NCBI GenBank assembly: GCA_027483705.1
Contig: JAIXTY010000304.1
Span: 1-41,330, forward strand
DNA length: 41,330 nt
Direction of reading: 5' to 3'
From: Rubrivivax sp.
Lineage (GTDB): Bacteria; Pseudomonadota; Gammaproteobacteria; Burkholderiales; Burkholderiaceae_C
Positions within the stretch are counted from its first letter, which is position 1. Each line of letters begins with the position of its first letter. The notes under the pieces are model-generated. The model saw nothing but the letters and a program-made list of their open reading frames with translations. It was not told the DNA's origin and searched no databases. Both the position numbers and the translations under genes were made by a program. Positions 1 through 7,964 of this stretch are shown here, in pieces.

Positions 1-987
1 CGGCCCGACGCGCGCATCAATGGCGTCACGGTGCAGAAGATGGCGCGCGCGCGGCGCGGCCACGAGGTCTGCGTGGGCGTGGTGACCGACCTGCCCTTCG
101 GCCCGATCATCGTCTTCGGCGCCGGCGGCACGATGATCGAGCTGATCGCCGACCGCGCGATGGAGCTGCCGCCGCTGAACCTGTTCCTGGCGCGGCGGCT
201 GGTGGAGCGGGCCCGGATCGGTGCCATCGGCGCGGCCGGCATCGACGGCCTGCCGCCGGCCGCGCGCGAGGCCATCGAGCAGGTGCTGCTGCGCGTGAGC
301 GAGATGGTCTGCGAGTTCCCGCAGCTGCGCGAGATGGACATCAACCCGCTGATCGTCGACGAGCACGGCGCCGTGGCGGTGGACGCGCGCATCGTGGTGC
401 AGACGGCGTCGATGGCCTCCGGCGGCGGGCGGGCTGCCGACTACCACCACCTCGCGATCCAGCCCTACCCGGCGCGCCACGAGCAGCGGCTGCCGCTGGC
501 CGGTGGCGGCGAGGTGCTGGTGCGGCCGATCCAGCCCGATGACGCACAGATGCTGCAGACGCTGGTGCGATCGCTCTCGCCCGAGAGCCGCTACATGCGC
601 TTTGCCAGCGCCATCACCGAGCTGCCGGCACCGCTGCTGGCGCGGCTGACGCTGATCGACTACGACCGCGAGATGGCGCTCGTGGCCGTGGCCACCGAGG
701 TGGATGGAGCGGAGCGCATCGTCGGCGTCTCGCGCATCATCACCAACCCCGATCAGGCCAGCTGCGAGTTCAGCCTGCTGGTGGCCGACGACTTTGCCGG
801 CCGCGGCCTGGGCTCGCGGCTGATGGAAAGCATCATCGAGGTCGCGCGCGAGAAGGGCCTGGCCGAGATCGACGGCCTCGTGCTGGCGCAGAACAGCGGC
901 ATGCTGCGGCTGATGAAGAGCCTGGGCTTCGCCATCAAGCCCTTTGCCGAGGACCCCGACTTCCGGCTCGTGAGCCGGGCGCTGTGA
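1..987 (+). CDS. Acyl-CoA synthetase (NDP-forming)/GNAT acetyltransferase, C-terminal part
   Basis: The reading frame is open from the first base of the window, so the 5' end of this gene lies outside; 328 residues are visible. The first ~125 residues read as the end of an ATP-grasp (acyl-CoA synthetase beta-subunit type) domain, with the glycine-rich stretch VFGAGGTMIEL and the motif REMDINPLIVD typical of that fold. From about residue 165 a GNAT N-acetyltransferase domain follows (VRPIQPDDAQML, then the acetyl-CoA loop FAGRGLGSRLM). This order matches the Pat-type protein acetyltransferases that acetylate acyl-CoA synthetases on lysine, and the related fused acetate-CoA ligase/GNAT proteins. 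The stop codon overlaps the start of chrA. The domain assignment is firm; the substrate is inferred only from the family. Confidence 0.85.
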   Translation, partial: RPDARINGVTVQKMARARRGHEVCVGVVTDLPFGPIIVFGAGGTMIELIADRAMELPPLNLFLARRLVERARIGAIGAAGIDGLPPAAREAIEQVLLRVSEMVCEFPQLREMDINPLIVDEHGAVAVDARIVVQTASMASGGGRAADYHHLAIQPYPARHEQRLPLAGGGEVLVRPIQPDDAQMLQTLVRSLSPESRYMRFASAITELPAPLLARLTLIDYDREMALVAVATEVDGAERIVGVSRIITNPDQASCEFSLLVADDFAGRGLGSRLMESIIEVAREKGLAEIDGLVLAQNSGMLRLMKSLGFAIKPFAEDPDFRLVSRAL

Positions 988-2306
988 ACGCCCCGGCGGC
1001 ACCCAGCCTCGGCGAAGCGCTGCGCTTCTGGTTCAAGCTCGGCTGCATCGGCTTCGGTGGGCCGGCCGGGCAGATCGCGCTGATGCACGACGAGCTCGTC
1101 GTGCGCCGGCGCTGGCTGAGCGAAGGCCGCTTCATGCACGCGCTCAACTACTGCATGCTGCTGCCGGGGCCCGAGGCGCAGCAGCTCGCCACCTACCTGG
1201 GCTGGCTGCTGCACCGCACGTGGGGCGGCATCGTGGCGGGGCTGCTGTTCGTGCTGCCGTCGCTGGTGCTGCTCATCGCGCTGGGCTACGCCTACATGCG
1301 CTTTGGCCAGCAGCCGCTGGTGGCCGGGGTGTTCGACGGCCTCAAGCCGGCGGTGCTGGCGCTGGTGCTGCACGCGGCCTGGCGCATCGGCGGCCGCACG
1401 CTGCGCACGCCCTGGGCCTGGGGCATCGCGCTCGCGGCCTTCGGGGCCACTCTGGCCGGTGTGGCGTTTCCGCTGATCGTGGCCGTGGCCGCGGTGCTCG
1501 GGCTGGCTCTGGCGCGCTGGCAGCCGCAGGCGCTGCAGGTGCCGGCCGGCCACGCGGCGGCTGCGGCGGCGAGCGCGGGGCCGGCGCTGATCGACGACGA
1601 CACCCCGCCGCCGCCGCATGCGCGCTTCACGCGGCGCGGCCTCGTGCTCGTCGTGGGCACGGGCCTGGCGCTGGGCGGGGCCGTGATGGCGCTGCTGGTG
1701 GCCTTCGGCGGACCGCAGGGCCTGCTCGCGCAGATGGGCTGGTTCTTCACGAAGGCGGCGCTCGTCACCTTCGGCGGGGCCTACGCCGTGCTGCCCTACG
1801 TGGTGCAGGGCGCGGTGGAGCAGCACGGCTGGCTCAGCGCCGCGCAGATGATGGACGCGCTGGCGCTGGGCGAGACGACGCCGGGACCGCTGATCATGGT
1901 CGTGGCCTTCGCCGCCTTCATCGCCGGCTGGCTGGCGCCGCCGTTGGGTGGCGACGCGCTGTTTCTCTCGGCCGCCACGGCCGCGGTGGTGGTGAGCTTC
2001 TTCACCTTCCTGCCGAGCTTCGTGTTCATCCTCGCCGGCGGGCCGTTGGTGGAAGGCACCCGCGGGCGGCTCGGCTTCACCGTGCCGCTGGCGGCCATCA
2101 GTGCCGCGGTGGTGGGGGTGATCGCGGACCTGGCCCTCTTCTTCGCCGGCCACGTGCTGTGGCCGGCCGGTGGCGGCTTCAACGCCTTCGCGGCGCTGCT
2201 GGCGGCCGCCGCCGCAGTGGCGCTGGTGCGCTTCCGCGTCGGCGTGCTGCCGGTGCTGGCTGCCTGTGCCGCTGTCGGCTTGCTGGCCCGGCTGCGGGCG
2301 GCCTGA
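984..2306 (+). CDS. chrA: Chromate transporter ChrA
   Basis: A 440-residue, strongly hydrophobic inner-membrane protein of the CHR family, which exports chromate in resistant bacteria. It has the two-domain (long-chain) layout. The N-terminal half carries GCIGFGGPAGQIALM and the C-terminal half the matching TFGGAYAVLPYV and LGETTPGPLIM motifs, about 250 residues apart, as expected of duplicated CHR domains. A polar Ala-rich linker separates the halves near residues 180-210. The start is GTG and overlaps the stop of the upstream gene (GTGA), which suggests translational coupling although the two functions are unrelated. The gene ends 3 bases from the converging caspase-like gene. No ChrB regulator is visible. 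Confidence 0.9.
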   Translation: MNAPAAPSLGEALRFWFKLGCIGFGGPAGQIALMHDELVVRRRWLSEGRFMHALNYCMLLPGPEAQQLATYLGWLLHRTWGGIVAGLLFVLPSLVLLIALGYAYMRFGQQPLVAGVFDGLKPAVLALVLHAAWRIGGRTLRTPWAWGIALAAFGATLAGVAFPLIVAVAAVLGLALARWQPQALQVPAGHAAAAAASAGPALIDDDTPPPPHARFTRRGLVLVVGTGLALGGAVMALLVAFGGPQGLLAQMGWFFTKAALVTFGGAYAVLPYVVQGAVEQHGWLSAAQMMDALALGETTPGPLIMVVAFAAFIAGWLAPPLGGDALFLSAATAAVVVSFFTFLPSFVFILAGGPLVEGTRGRLGFTVPLAAISAAVVGVIADLALFFAGHVLWPAGGGFNAFAALLAAAAAVALVRFRVGVLPVLAACAAVGLLARLRAA

Positions 2307-2309
2307 CGC

Positions 2310-3902
2310 TCAGTCGACCGTCTGCACCTTCACCAGCGCGGCACCGAAGGCGTCGGAGCAGGGCGGCTTCCCCGCCGTGCCGCAGCCCGCGGCTGGCGTG
2401 CCGTTGGACAGCACGAACTGCAGCCGCGAGCGGCCCTCGCCGTCGAGCAGCGACTTCATGAACGGGCCGGCCTTCTCCTGCGCCAGGCCCGAGAGGTCGC
2501 GCGGGGCGTCCGTCACCATCACCAGCAGCGTCTCGGTGCCGGCGGGGCCGCCGGCGACGATCTCCCAGCCCTTGGACGGCAGCGAGATCTTCTGCCCGGC
2601 CTTGACCGCGTTGTCCTTGGCGAGGTCGTTCGGGTAGAGCAGGTACAGGCTCTTGCCGTCGGAGCCGGCCAGCGCGATGTACAGGTGGCCGTCCTTGGCC
2701 GGCGTGATGTCGAGCTGCAGCAGGTCCTTGCCGATCTTGAGCTTGGGCTGGCGCGACGCGGCCGTCACGGCGCGGGCGCCGTCGCGCTGCGCGTGCAGCT
2801 CGGCCAGGATCTCGGCCGGCGAGGCCACGCGCACCGGCGCCGGGGCGGGCGCCGGCGCTGCGGGCGGCGCGGCCGTGGGCGTGGCGACCGGAGCGGCGAC
2901 TGGCGCGGCGGTCGGCGCCGCAGTCGGTGCGGGGGCCGCCGGTGCCGCCGCCTCCGGCGGCTTGGCCGGCGTGAATGCCGCGCTCATCCAGGCCGGCACG
3001 AAGCTGCGATTGCCCGCCACGGTCATCTGCTGGCCGCTGATGCCGGGCTGGCCTTCGAGGCCCTTGTTGACCTTGGCCTGCGCGCACTGCGTGATCTCGT
3101 CCACCGTGACGGCACCGCTGCCGTCGCGGTCGCGTGCCTGGCCGAGCAGGCAGTCGCGCCAGGCCGTGGTGGCGAAGCCGCCGCTGGCGCTGTTGTCGAA
3201 GCTCACCTCGTCGGGCCGGCTGGCGGCGATGTGCACCACGTTCTGCGGCAGCGCGCGACTCACCGTCATCTGCGAGTCGAGCGAGCGCGTCTTGAAGTTG
3301 CTGGGCTTGGCGCAGGCCTCGGGCGCCCCGGCGCGCGTGAACTTGGGCGCCACCTGGTTGGCGCCGAGCGTGAGCGAGCGCGTGCGGAACGGCTCGCTGG
3401 CCACGCCGCCGGAGAAGCAGGCGTCGTAGAACACCAGCACCTTCTCGGCCTTGCGCGTGATCGGCGCGAGGCGCTCGCCCAGCTCCACGTTGGTGAGCAC
3501 CTTGCCGTCGGCGGCGAGCAGCCCTTCGGTGCAGCCGTCCTTCTTCGTGGCTTCGTCGTACCAGCGCGTGCCGTGGCCCGAGAAGTAGACGAAGAGCCGG
3601 TCGCCTTCGCTCATGCGCTGCTGCAGCGCGGCGATCTCCTGGCGGATGCGGTCGGCGGTGGCGTCGCCATCGCGGATGACGCGCATGTTGGCGTCTGGCA
3701 CCGACATCGCGCGGGCCATGCGGCGGGCGCTGTCCATGTCGTGCACCACGCCCTTGAGCGCCGGCACCTCGGGGTCGCTGTACTGGCCGATGCCGATGAT
3801 CAGCGCGTGGCGCGTGTTGCGTTCGCCGCCGGCCGGCTGGGCGTTCGCCACCAGGCTGGCGGCGGCCAGGGCCAGGGCGGTGAGGGTGCGCAGGGTGTTC
3901 AT
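2310..3902 (-). CDS. Secreted caspase-like protease (peptidase C14) with EF-hand-like loop and DUF4384-like tail
   Basis: 530 residues. Residues 1-22 form a signal peptide ending in ANAQ. The caspase-like (metacaspase-type) domain follows. Its catalytic dyad is visible as His110 in YFSGHGTR and Cys162 in YDACFSGG. Residues 258-269 read DRDGSGAVTVDE, which fits the canonical EF-hand calcium loop (Asp1, Asp3, Ser5, Glu12). An Ala/Pro-rich linker (about 311-358) leads to a C-terminal region (about 385-500) resembling DUF4384, with the pattern DGHLYIALAGSDGKSLYLLY. The ATG overlaps the stop of the OmpA-like gene (ATGA), so this is the last gene of a three-gene operon. Protease activity is inferred from the intact dyad. 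The export signal implies action in the periplasm or at the outer membrane rather than in cytoplasmic cell death. Confidence 0.85.
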   Translation of the reverse strand: MNTLRTLTALALAAASLVANAQPAGGERNTRHALIIGIGQYSDPEVPALKGVVHDMDSARRMARAMSVPDANMRVIRDGDATADRIRQEIAALQQRMSEGDRLFVYFSGHGTRWYDEATKKDGCTEGLLAADGKVLTNVELGERLAPITRKAEKVLVFYDACFSGGVASEPFRTRSLTLGANQVAPKFTRAGAPEACAKPSNFKTRSLDSQMTVSRALPQNVVHIAASRPDEVSFDNSASGGFATTAWRDCLLGQARDRDGSGAVTVDEITQCAQAKVNKGLEGQPGISGQQMTVAGNRSFVPAWMSAAFTPAKPPEAAAPAAPAPTAAPTAAPVAAPVATPTAAPPAAPAPAPAPVRVASPAEILAELHAQRDGARAVTAASRQPKLKIGKDLLQLDITPAKDGHLYIALAGSDGKSLYLLYPNDLAKDNAVKAGQKISLPSKGWEIVAGGPAGTETLLVMVTDAPRDLSGLAQEKAGPFMKSLLDGEGRSRLQFVLSNGTPAAGCGTAGKPPCSDAFGAALVKVQTVD

Positions 3903-4474
3903 TCGACGGTCACCACGCGCACGCGGCGGTTTTCGGCGGCCAGCGGGTCCTTGCTGTTGGCCGGCTCGCTGGAGCCCTTGCCCACGGCCTTGAGGCGCGA
4001 CGCATGCACGCCCAGCAGGATGAGGTACTGCCGCACCTCCTCGGCCCGCTCCTGCGACAGGCGGCGGTTCGCGGTGGCATTGCCGCGCGCGTCGGTGTGG
4101 CCTTCGATGACGAAGCGGCTGTCCTTGAGGTCGGGCGAGATCATCGCGGCCACGAGGTCGCCGAGCAGCGCGCCGCTCTCGGGCCGCACGCGCGACGAGT
4201 TGCTCTCGAACTGGATGGCCAGCGACAGGCTCGGCGCCGCGCCGGCGCCCGCCGTGGCAGCCGGTGCCGCCGACGCCGCCGCAGCCGGCGCCTCCGACGA
4301 CTGCCGCACCAGCAGGTTGCGGCCGCGGTTGCCTGAGGGCTTGAGCGCGTCGATCATCTGCTGCGTGCCCGGCGCCGCGGTGGCCGGCTGGGCCCAGGCG
4401 GCGCCGGTGGCGGCGGCCAGGCCGAGCGTCAGCACGGCGCCGGCCAGCGCGCGCCGCAGCGACGGCACGCTCAC
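3899..4474 (-). CDS. OmpA-family peptidoglycan-binding protein (first copy)
   Basis: 191 residues from a GTG start at 4474 that overlaps the stop of the upstream gene (GTGA); a second in-frame GTG lies two codons inside. A signal peptide ends at AWAQ (about residue 29). A low-complexity Ala-rich linker contains MIDALKPSGNRGRNLLVR. The C-terminal ~115 residues are an OmpA-C domain with FVIEGHTDARG and the terminal ENRRVRVVTVE, whose Asp and Arg bind diaminopimelate in this family. It therefore most likely anchors a periplasmic or outer-membrane complex to peptidoglycan. It sits between the Ig-like secreted protein and the caspase-like protease with 4-base overlaps on both sides. Its linker resembles that of the second OmpA protein at 8518-9096. 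Confidence 0.85.
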   Translation of the reverse strand: MSVPSLRRALAGAVLTLGLAAATGAAWAQPATAAPGTQQMIDALKPSGNRGRNLLVRQSSEAPAAAASAAPAATAGAGAAPSLSLAIQFESNSSRVRPESGALLGDLVAAMISPDLKDSRFVIEGHTDARGNATANRRLSQERAEEVRQYLILLGVHASRLKAVGKGSSEPANSKDPLAAENRRVRVVTVE

Positions 4475-4968
4475 AGCGCGCCCCCGACCCGGAAGCGCAC
4501 TTCCTGCTCGGCGGTGTTGCCCTTGTCGTCGGCCACCTGGATGAACATGCGGTGCTGGCCGTCCGGCACCTTGGCGCCGTCCACGACGAGGCCGTTTTCC
4601 GTGACCGTGGCGTGCTGGCGCAGGCGGTCGGTGAGGTCGATCTTCAGCAGGCCGTACAGCACGCGGAAGCTCGAGGGCACGATCTTCGCGCCGGCGGCCG
4701 GCTGGAAGGCCACCTCGATGCGCAGCGGCGCCGCCACCGGCGTGCCGGGCGCCGACGGGCTGACGACCTTGATCGCCGGCGCGTCGGGCTTGGGCAGGCT
4801 GCGCGTGCGCACGGGCGGCGGCATGGTCCGTTCGGCCTGTGCGGCCTGTTGCGCTTCGGAGGCGGTGACCAGGTCGAAGCCCGCGGCCTCGGCCAGACCC
4901 GAGCTCGCCCACAGCACCGCGACGGCGGCACCGCTGACGGCCAGTCCTCGCAACACTTGCTTCATCAT
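4471..4968 (-). CDS. Secreted protein with Ig-like C-terminal domain, unknown function
   Basis: 165 residues. It is the first gene of the operon with the OmpA-like and caspase-like genes. The start is the first of two adjacent ATGs (4968 or 4965), with an AGGAG ribosome binding site 8 bases upstream. A signal peptide ends around EAAG (residue 29). A Pro-rich segment with PPPVRTRSLPKP follows. Residues ~80-165 look like a small beta-sandwich: IDLTDRLRQHATVTENGL, then DGQHRMFIQVADDKGN and a final FRVGGAL. This is the pattern of bacterial Ig-like or invasin-type strands, in which the domain ends shortly after an ADDKGN turn. No enzymatic motif is visible. The operon context suggests a periplasmic structural or ligand-binding partner of the protease. 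Confidence 0.75.
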   Translation of the reverse strand: MMKQVLRGLAVSGAAVAVLWASSGLAEAAGFDLVTASEAQQAAQAERTMPPPVRTRSLPKPDAPAIKVVSPSAPGTPVAAPLRIEVAFQPAAGAKIVPSSFRVLYGLLKIDLTDRLRQHATVTENGLVVDGAKVPDGQHRMFIQVADDKGNTAEQEVRFRVGGAL

Positions 4969-5083
4969 GATCGGCTCCTGGTTCTGTCCCGGCTCCGGTG
5001 CCGGGTGGTGAATGCGGGGGCGGGTGGGCTCCCGGCATGACCGGATGGCGCCATTTCACCGCCAAGCCCGAGTGTGCCCAATG

Positions 5084-5097
5084 ATCCCGACGGATAC
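5084..5097. promoter_or_regulatory. Candidate operator: ATCCC-N3-GGATAC, copy A
   Basis: ATCCCGACGGATAC, immediately followed by GTCCTGT (5098-5104). It lies about 115 bases upstream of the Ig-like/OmpA/caspase operon. The same 14-base pattern with an identical 3-base gap occurs at 7825-7838, where a GTCCTGT also follows. The core is a dyad (ATCC-N4-GGAT). The match is seen directly; its role as a response-regulator site is inference. Confidence 0.45.
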
Positions 5098-5107
5098 GTC
5101 CTGTCCG

Positions 5108-5128
5108 ACACCCCGTGACGGGTGTTTT
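5108..5128. terminator. Hairpin downstream of the histidine kinase gene
   Basis: Perfect 6-bp stem ACACCC (5108-5113) and GGGTGT (5120-5125) with loop CGTGAC, about 10 bases beyond the kinase stop. The T run (5125-5128) is on the plus strand, so in the direction of the kinase transcript the hairpin lacks a U tract. It may act as a weak or factor-assisted terminator. Confidence 0.4.
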
Positions 5129-5135
5129 GTCGCGT

Positions 5136-7049
5136 TCAGGGGCCGTCCGCATCCACCGGGATGTCGACGGTCGTGGCCCCGGCGCCGCCGCCGGCCGGCC
5201 GCTGCAGCCGTCGCAGCGTGGCCACCAGCGTGGCCAGCGCCACCGGCTTGGCCAGCAGCGAGCAGCGCTTGGGCAGCGTGATCGTGCCCAGCGCGCCCAC
5301 GCGGCCGGTGACGACGACCGCCGGCACCATCAGCTCCCACTCGGCACGCAGGCTCAGCACGGCGGCCACGCCGTCGGGCTTGCCGATGCCGAGGTCGTGG
5401 TCGACCACCAGGGCATCGGGGAAGCGCGGCTCGTCGTCGAGCTGCAGCTTGAGCTGGTCGAGCGCCCCGGCGTCGACGATGGTGGCGCCGGCGCCTTCGA
5501 GCGCCGCGCGCAGCGCGCTGCGCGGCGCGGCCTCGTCGTCGAGCAGCGCCAGCAGCCAGCCGTCCAGGCGCGTGGTGTCGACCTCGGGCGTGGACAGCGT
5601 GCCCGGCGGGGTCAGCGAGGGCAGGCCGGCGCGGCGCTGCTCGGCCGGGATCAGCACGCGAAAGCGCGTGCCGTGGCCGACCCGGCTCTTCAGCGGCGCG
5701 ATGCGCAGCTCGAGCTGCGCCGCCAGCCCGCGCACGATGGCCAGGCCCAGCCCGCGCCCCCCGCGCGAGGCGCCGGCCGGCGCGCCCGTGGCGCCGTCGG
5801 TGAGCTGCACGTAGGGCTCGAACACCGCGTCGAGCTTGTCGGCCGGGATGCCACGGCCGTTGTCCACCACGTCGATGGCCAGCCCCTGCGCGCCGCCGCT
5901 GGTGTGCGGCCGCACCGCCAGCACCACGCGCGCCGGGCGGTCGCGGCGCAGGCCGACGCTGTAGCGCACGGCGTTGCCGGCGAGGTTCTGCACCAGCCGT
6001 GCGAGCTGCGTGCGGTCGGTGTGCATCCACTGGCGCCGGCCGTGCACCGACAGCCGCAGCTGCGCCGGCGACTGCGTGGCCTGCAGGCTGGCGGCCACCG
6101 CCTCGAGGATGTCGCGCACCTCCACCAGTTCGGGCCGCGACTGCAGCGCGCCCTGCTCGATGGCGCTGAACTCGCTGAACTGGTCGAGCATGGCGGTGGC
6201 GTCGTCGGCGGCGCGCATCTGCTGGCGCAGCAGCTCGCTGCGGTGGGCGCGTGCCTGCGTGGCCTCGGGGTCCCGGCGCTCCAGCGGCTGCGCGGCTGTG
6301 GGCGCCTCGGCGGCCTGCATGGCCTCGGCGTACAGGCGCACGGCCTGCAGCGGCTGGCGCAGATCGTGGCTGATGCTGGCCAAGAGCCGCGTGCGCGCGC
6401 CCTGCAGCGCGGTGAGCTCGGCGGTTCGCTGGTCCAGGCTCTGGATGAGCTCGTCGCGCTCGGCCAGTGCGCCGAAGAGTCGGCGGTCGTTCACGCGCAT
6501 GTGCATCAGGTCGATCCACACGAACACCGTCACCAGCACCGGCGCCACGGCCCACAGGCTGGGGAAGTCCGACACCATCCACTCCCAGCCGGTGCTGGCC
6601 AGCGCGGTGGCCAGCAGCAGCGAAAGCCCCCCCTGGCGGCCGGCGTGCCAGCCCAGGCTGGCCACGCCCACCAGCAGCAAGAGCGCCAGCGAGGCCGCGC
6701 CACCGCCGGCCGCGGCGTGCACCGAGCCCAGCGCCAGGCCGGCCAGCGGCGGCAGCAGCGCCGGCGGGCGCTGCGACTGCGCCATCGTCGCCAGCAGCGC
6801 CAGGCACAGCAGCGCCCAGCCCCAGGCCAGTTGCTGCGGCGTCAGCGTCGGCGAGCCGGTGAGCTGGCGCACGGCATCCAGCGAGGCCAGGTTGTAGGGC
6901 AGCAGCCACTCGCTGAAGCTCTGCATCGCCAGGCCCACCACGCCCACCGCCACGAGGGCCAGGCCCAGGCGGCGGCGCCGGCGCGGCAGCTGCTCGGCGA
7001 TGTGCTCGGCACTGCCGGGCCGCGGCGGCTCGGCGCGGCGCTGCTTCAT
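5136..7049 (-). CDS. Hybrid sensor histidine kinase with C-terminal receiver domain
   Basis: 637 residues. The ATG at 7049 overlaps the stop of the response regulator gene (ATGA). The N-terminal ~185 residues contain several hydrophobic segments (about 28-45, 75-92, 98-110, 118-134, 142-156, 164-182) with no large periplasmic domain, which suggests a membrane-embedded sensor. A short coiled coil leads into the HisKA domain with SISHDLRQPLQ (His228). The ATPase domain has NLAGNAVRY (N box), VVDNGRGI (G1) and GRGLGLAIV (G2). The receiver domain occupies about 495-612, with acidic residues 504-505, probable phosphoacceptor Asp550 in ALVVDHDLG and Lys601 in LLAKPV. It lacks an HPt domain, so phosphotransfer is either direct to the partner regulator or tuned by its own receiver. 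The signal it senses is unknown. Confidence 0.9.
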   Translation of the reverse strand: MKQRRAEPPRPGSAEHIAEQLPRRRRRLGLALVAVGVVGLAMQSFSEWLLPYNLASLDAVRQLTGSPTLTPQQLAWGWALLCLALLATMAQSQRPPALLPPLAGLALGSVHAAAGGGAASLALLLLVGVASLGWHAGRQGGLSLLLATALASTGWEWMVSDFPSLWAVAPVLVTVFVWIDLMHMRVNDRRLFGALAERDELIQSLDQRTAELTALQGARTRLLASISHDLRQPLQAVRLYAEAMQAAEAPTAAQPLERRDPEATQARAHRSELLRQQMRAADDATAMLDQFSEFSAIEQGALQSRPELVEVRDILEAVAASLQATQSPAQLRLSVHGRRQWMHTDRTQLARLVQNLAGNAVRYSVGLRRDRPARVVLAVRPHTSGGAQGLAIDVVDNGRGIPADKLDAVFEPYVQLTDGATGAPAGASRGGRGLGLAIVRGLAAQLELRIAPLKSRVGHGTRFRVLIPAEQRRAGLPSLTPPGTLSTPEVDTTRLDGWLLALLDDEAAPRSALRAALEGAGATIVDAGALDQLKLQLDDEPRFPDALVVDHDLGIGKPDGVAAVLSLRAEWELMVPAVVVTGRVGALGTITLPKRCSLLAKPVALATLVATLRRLQRPAGGGAGATTVDIPVDADGP

Positions 7050-7768
7050 GCGTCGTCGGTGCCGGCGGCGTCGCCGTCCTGGCCGGCGGCGCGCATCGAG
7101 GGCACGCGGTAGCCACGCTGCGACAGCAGCACCAGCAGCTTGGTGCGGTTGGGCGCGCCCAGCGCCTGCAGCGTGGCCGTGACGTGCTTCTTGACGACGA
7201 CCTCGGAGCGGTCGAGCAGCCTCGCGATCTCCTTGTTGCGCAGGCCCTGCACGACGTAGCCGAGCACCTCGATCTGGCGCTCGGTGAGGCCCAGCGCGGC
7301 CAGCTCCGAGAGCTCGCGGCCGCCGCCCTCGGGCACGGCGGCCATGCCGCCGCTCACGCTCTGCGGCAGGTGGATGCGGTGCTCCACCAGCACGCGCGTC
7401 AGCGCCTCCTTCAGCTCGCTGGGCGCGGCGGCCTTGCTGATGAAGCCCATGGCGCCGGCGTCGAGCGCGGCCAGCACGGTGTCGCGGTCGTCCTGCGCGC
7501 TGAGGATGACCACCGGCACGTACGGGAACTCCTCGCGCAGCTTGCGCAGGCCCGCGAGGCCGTGCACGTCGGACAGCGTCAGGTCCAGCAGCACGAGGTC
7601 GAAGCGCCCGGCCGTGGCCAGCGCCTCCAGCGTCTCGGCCAGCGAGCTGGCCAGCTGCACGCGCAGCTGGGGCAGCACCTCGGCCAGCAGCAGCTGCAGG
7701 CCGTGGCGCACGAGGCCGTGGTCGTCGGCCAACAGCAGGGAGCCGTGCGGGTTGGGGGCGGTGTTCAT
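7046..7768 (-). CDS. NarL/FixJ-family response regulator
   Basis: 240 residues from ATG 7768; an in-frame ATG at 7786 would add six residues. Neither start has a clear ribosome binding site, and the shorter one fits the usual spacing before the LLLADDH strand. The receiver domain shows Asp15-Asp16, phosphoacceptor Asp62 in LVLLDLTLSD, Ser90 and Lys112. The C-terminal LuxR-type helix-turn-helix spans about 155-220 (LTERQIEVLGYVVQG, then NKEIARLLDRSEVVVKKHV). It overlaps the kinase gene by 4 bases, so the two form a classic pair. It is transcribed away from the secreted protein gene at 7965, and a candidate binding dyad lies between them. Confidence 0.92.
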   Translation of the reverse strand: MNTAPNPHGSLLLADDHGLVRHGLQLLLAEVLPQLRVQLASSLAETLEALATAGRFDLVLLDLTLSDVHGLAGLRKLREEFPYVPVVILSAQDDRDTVLAALDAGAMGFISKAAAPSELKEALTRVLVEHRIHLPQSVSGGMAAVPEGGGRELSELAALGLTERQIEVLGYVVQGLRNKEIARLLDRSEVVVKKHVTATLQALGAPNRTKLLVLLSQRGYRVPSMRAAGQDGDAAGTDDA

Positions 7769-7824
7769 GCGTGAAGGATGCCGCATGTCGCCGGGGGCCG
7801 GAAGCCGTTCGGCCGCGGTGGTGC

Positions 7825-7838
7825 ATCCCTCGGGATAC
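7825..7838. promoter_or_regulatory. Candidate operator: ATCCC-N3-GGATAC, copy B, nested in GCATCC-N10-GGATGC
   Basis: ATCCCTCGGGATAC lies between the response regulator (minus) and the secreted protein gene (plus). It contains the dyad ATCCC-TC-GGGAT and is nested in a wider inverted repeat, GCATCC (7823-7828) and GGATGC (7839-7844). It shares 11 of 14 positions with the element at 5084-5097. A TATACC hexamer (7857-7862) lies 18 bases further on, so the dyad would sit near -35 to -40 of a plus-strand promoter. Confidence 0.5.
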
Positions 7839-7856
7839 GGATGCCGGCCCGCCGCC

Positions 7857-7862
7857 TATACC
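7857..7862 (+). promoter_or_regulatory. Possible -10 element TATACC
   Basis: TATACC is the most TATAAT-like hexamer in the divergent region. It has no recognisable -35, as expected for an activator-dependent promoter. It would drive the secreted protein gene at 7965. Confidence 0.25.
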
Positions 7863-7867
7863 AAGGT

Positions 7868-7881
7868 GTCCTGTTCAGGAC
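7868..7881. promoter_or_regulatory. Perfect palindrome GTCCTG-TT-CAGGAC
   Basis: A perfect 6+6 inverted repeat with a 2-base centre, within the divergent region between the response regulator and the 7965 gene, just past the presumed transcription start. The half site GTCCTGT also follows element A at 5098. It could be a second operator or a repressor site. Confidence 0.4.
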
Positions 7882-7964
7882 GGCCCGCGAGGTCCGTAAT
7901 CCATCCCATGCCGAGCGACACCCCCGCCGCAAAGCCGACAACCAGCCGACCCGAGGAGCCCACC

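Noticed and set aside
2820-2970. A repetitive GCC/GGC-rich stretch that could be a tandem DNA repeat
   Set aside because: It encodes the Ala/Pro linker of the caspase-like protein and has no regular DNA period.
5115-7112. A 665-codon open frame on the plus strand opposite the histidine kinase
   Set aside because: It is an antisense shadow with no recognisable domain; the kinase on the other strand has all its motifs.
7050-7826. An upstream extension of the histidine kinase frame through the response regulator
   Set aside because: This part is the out-of-frame shadow of the response regulator. The ATG at 7049 overlapping the regulator stop is the natural start.
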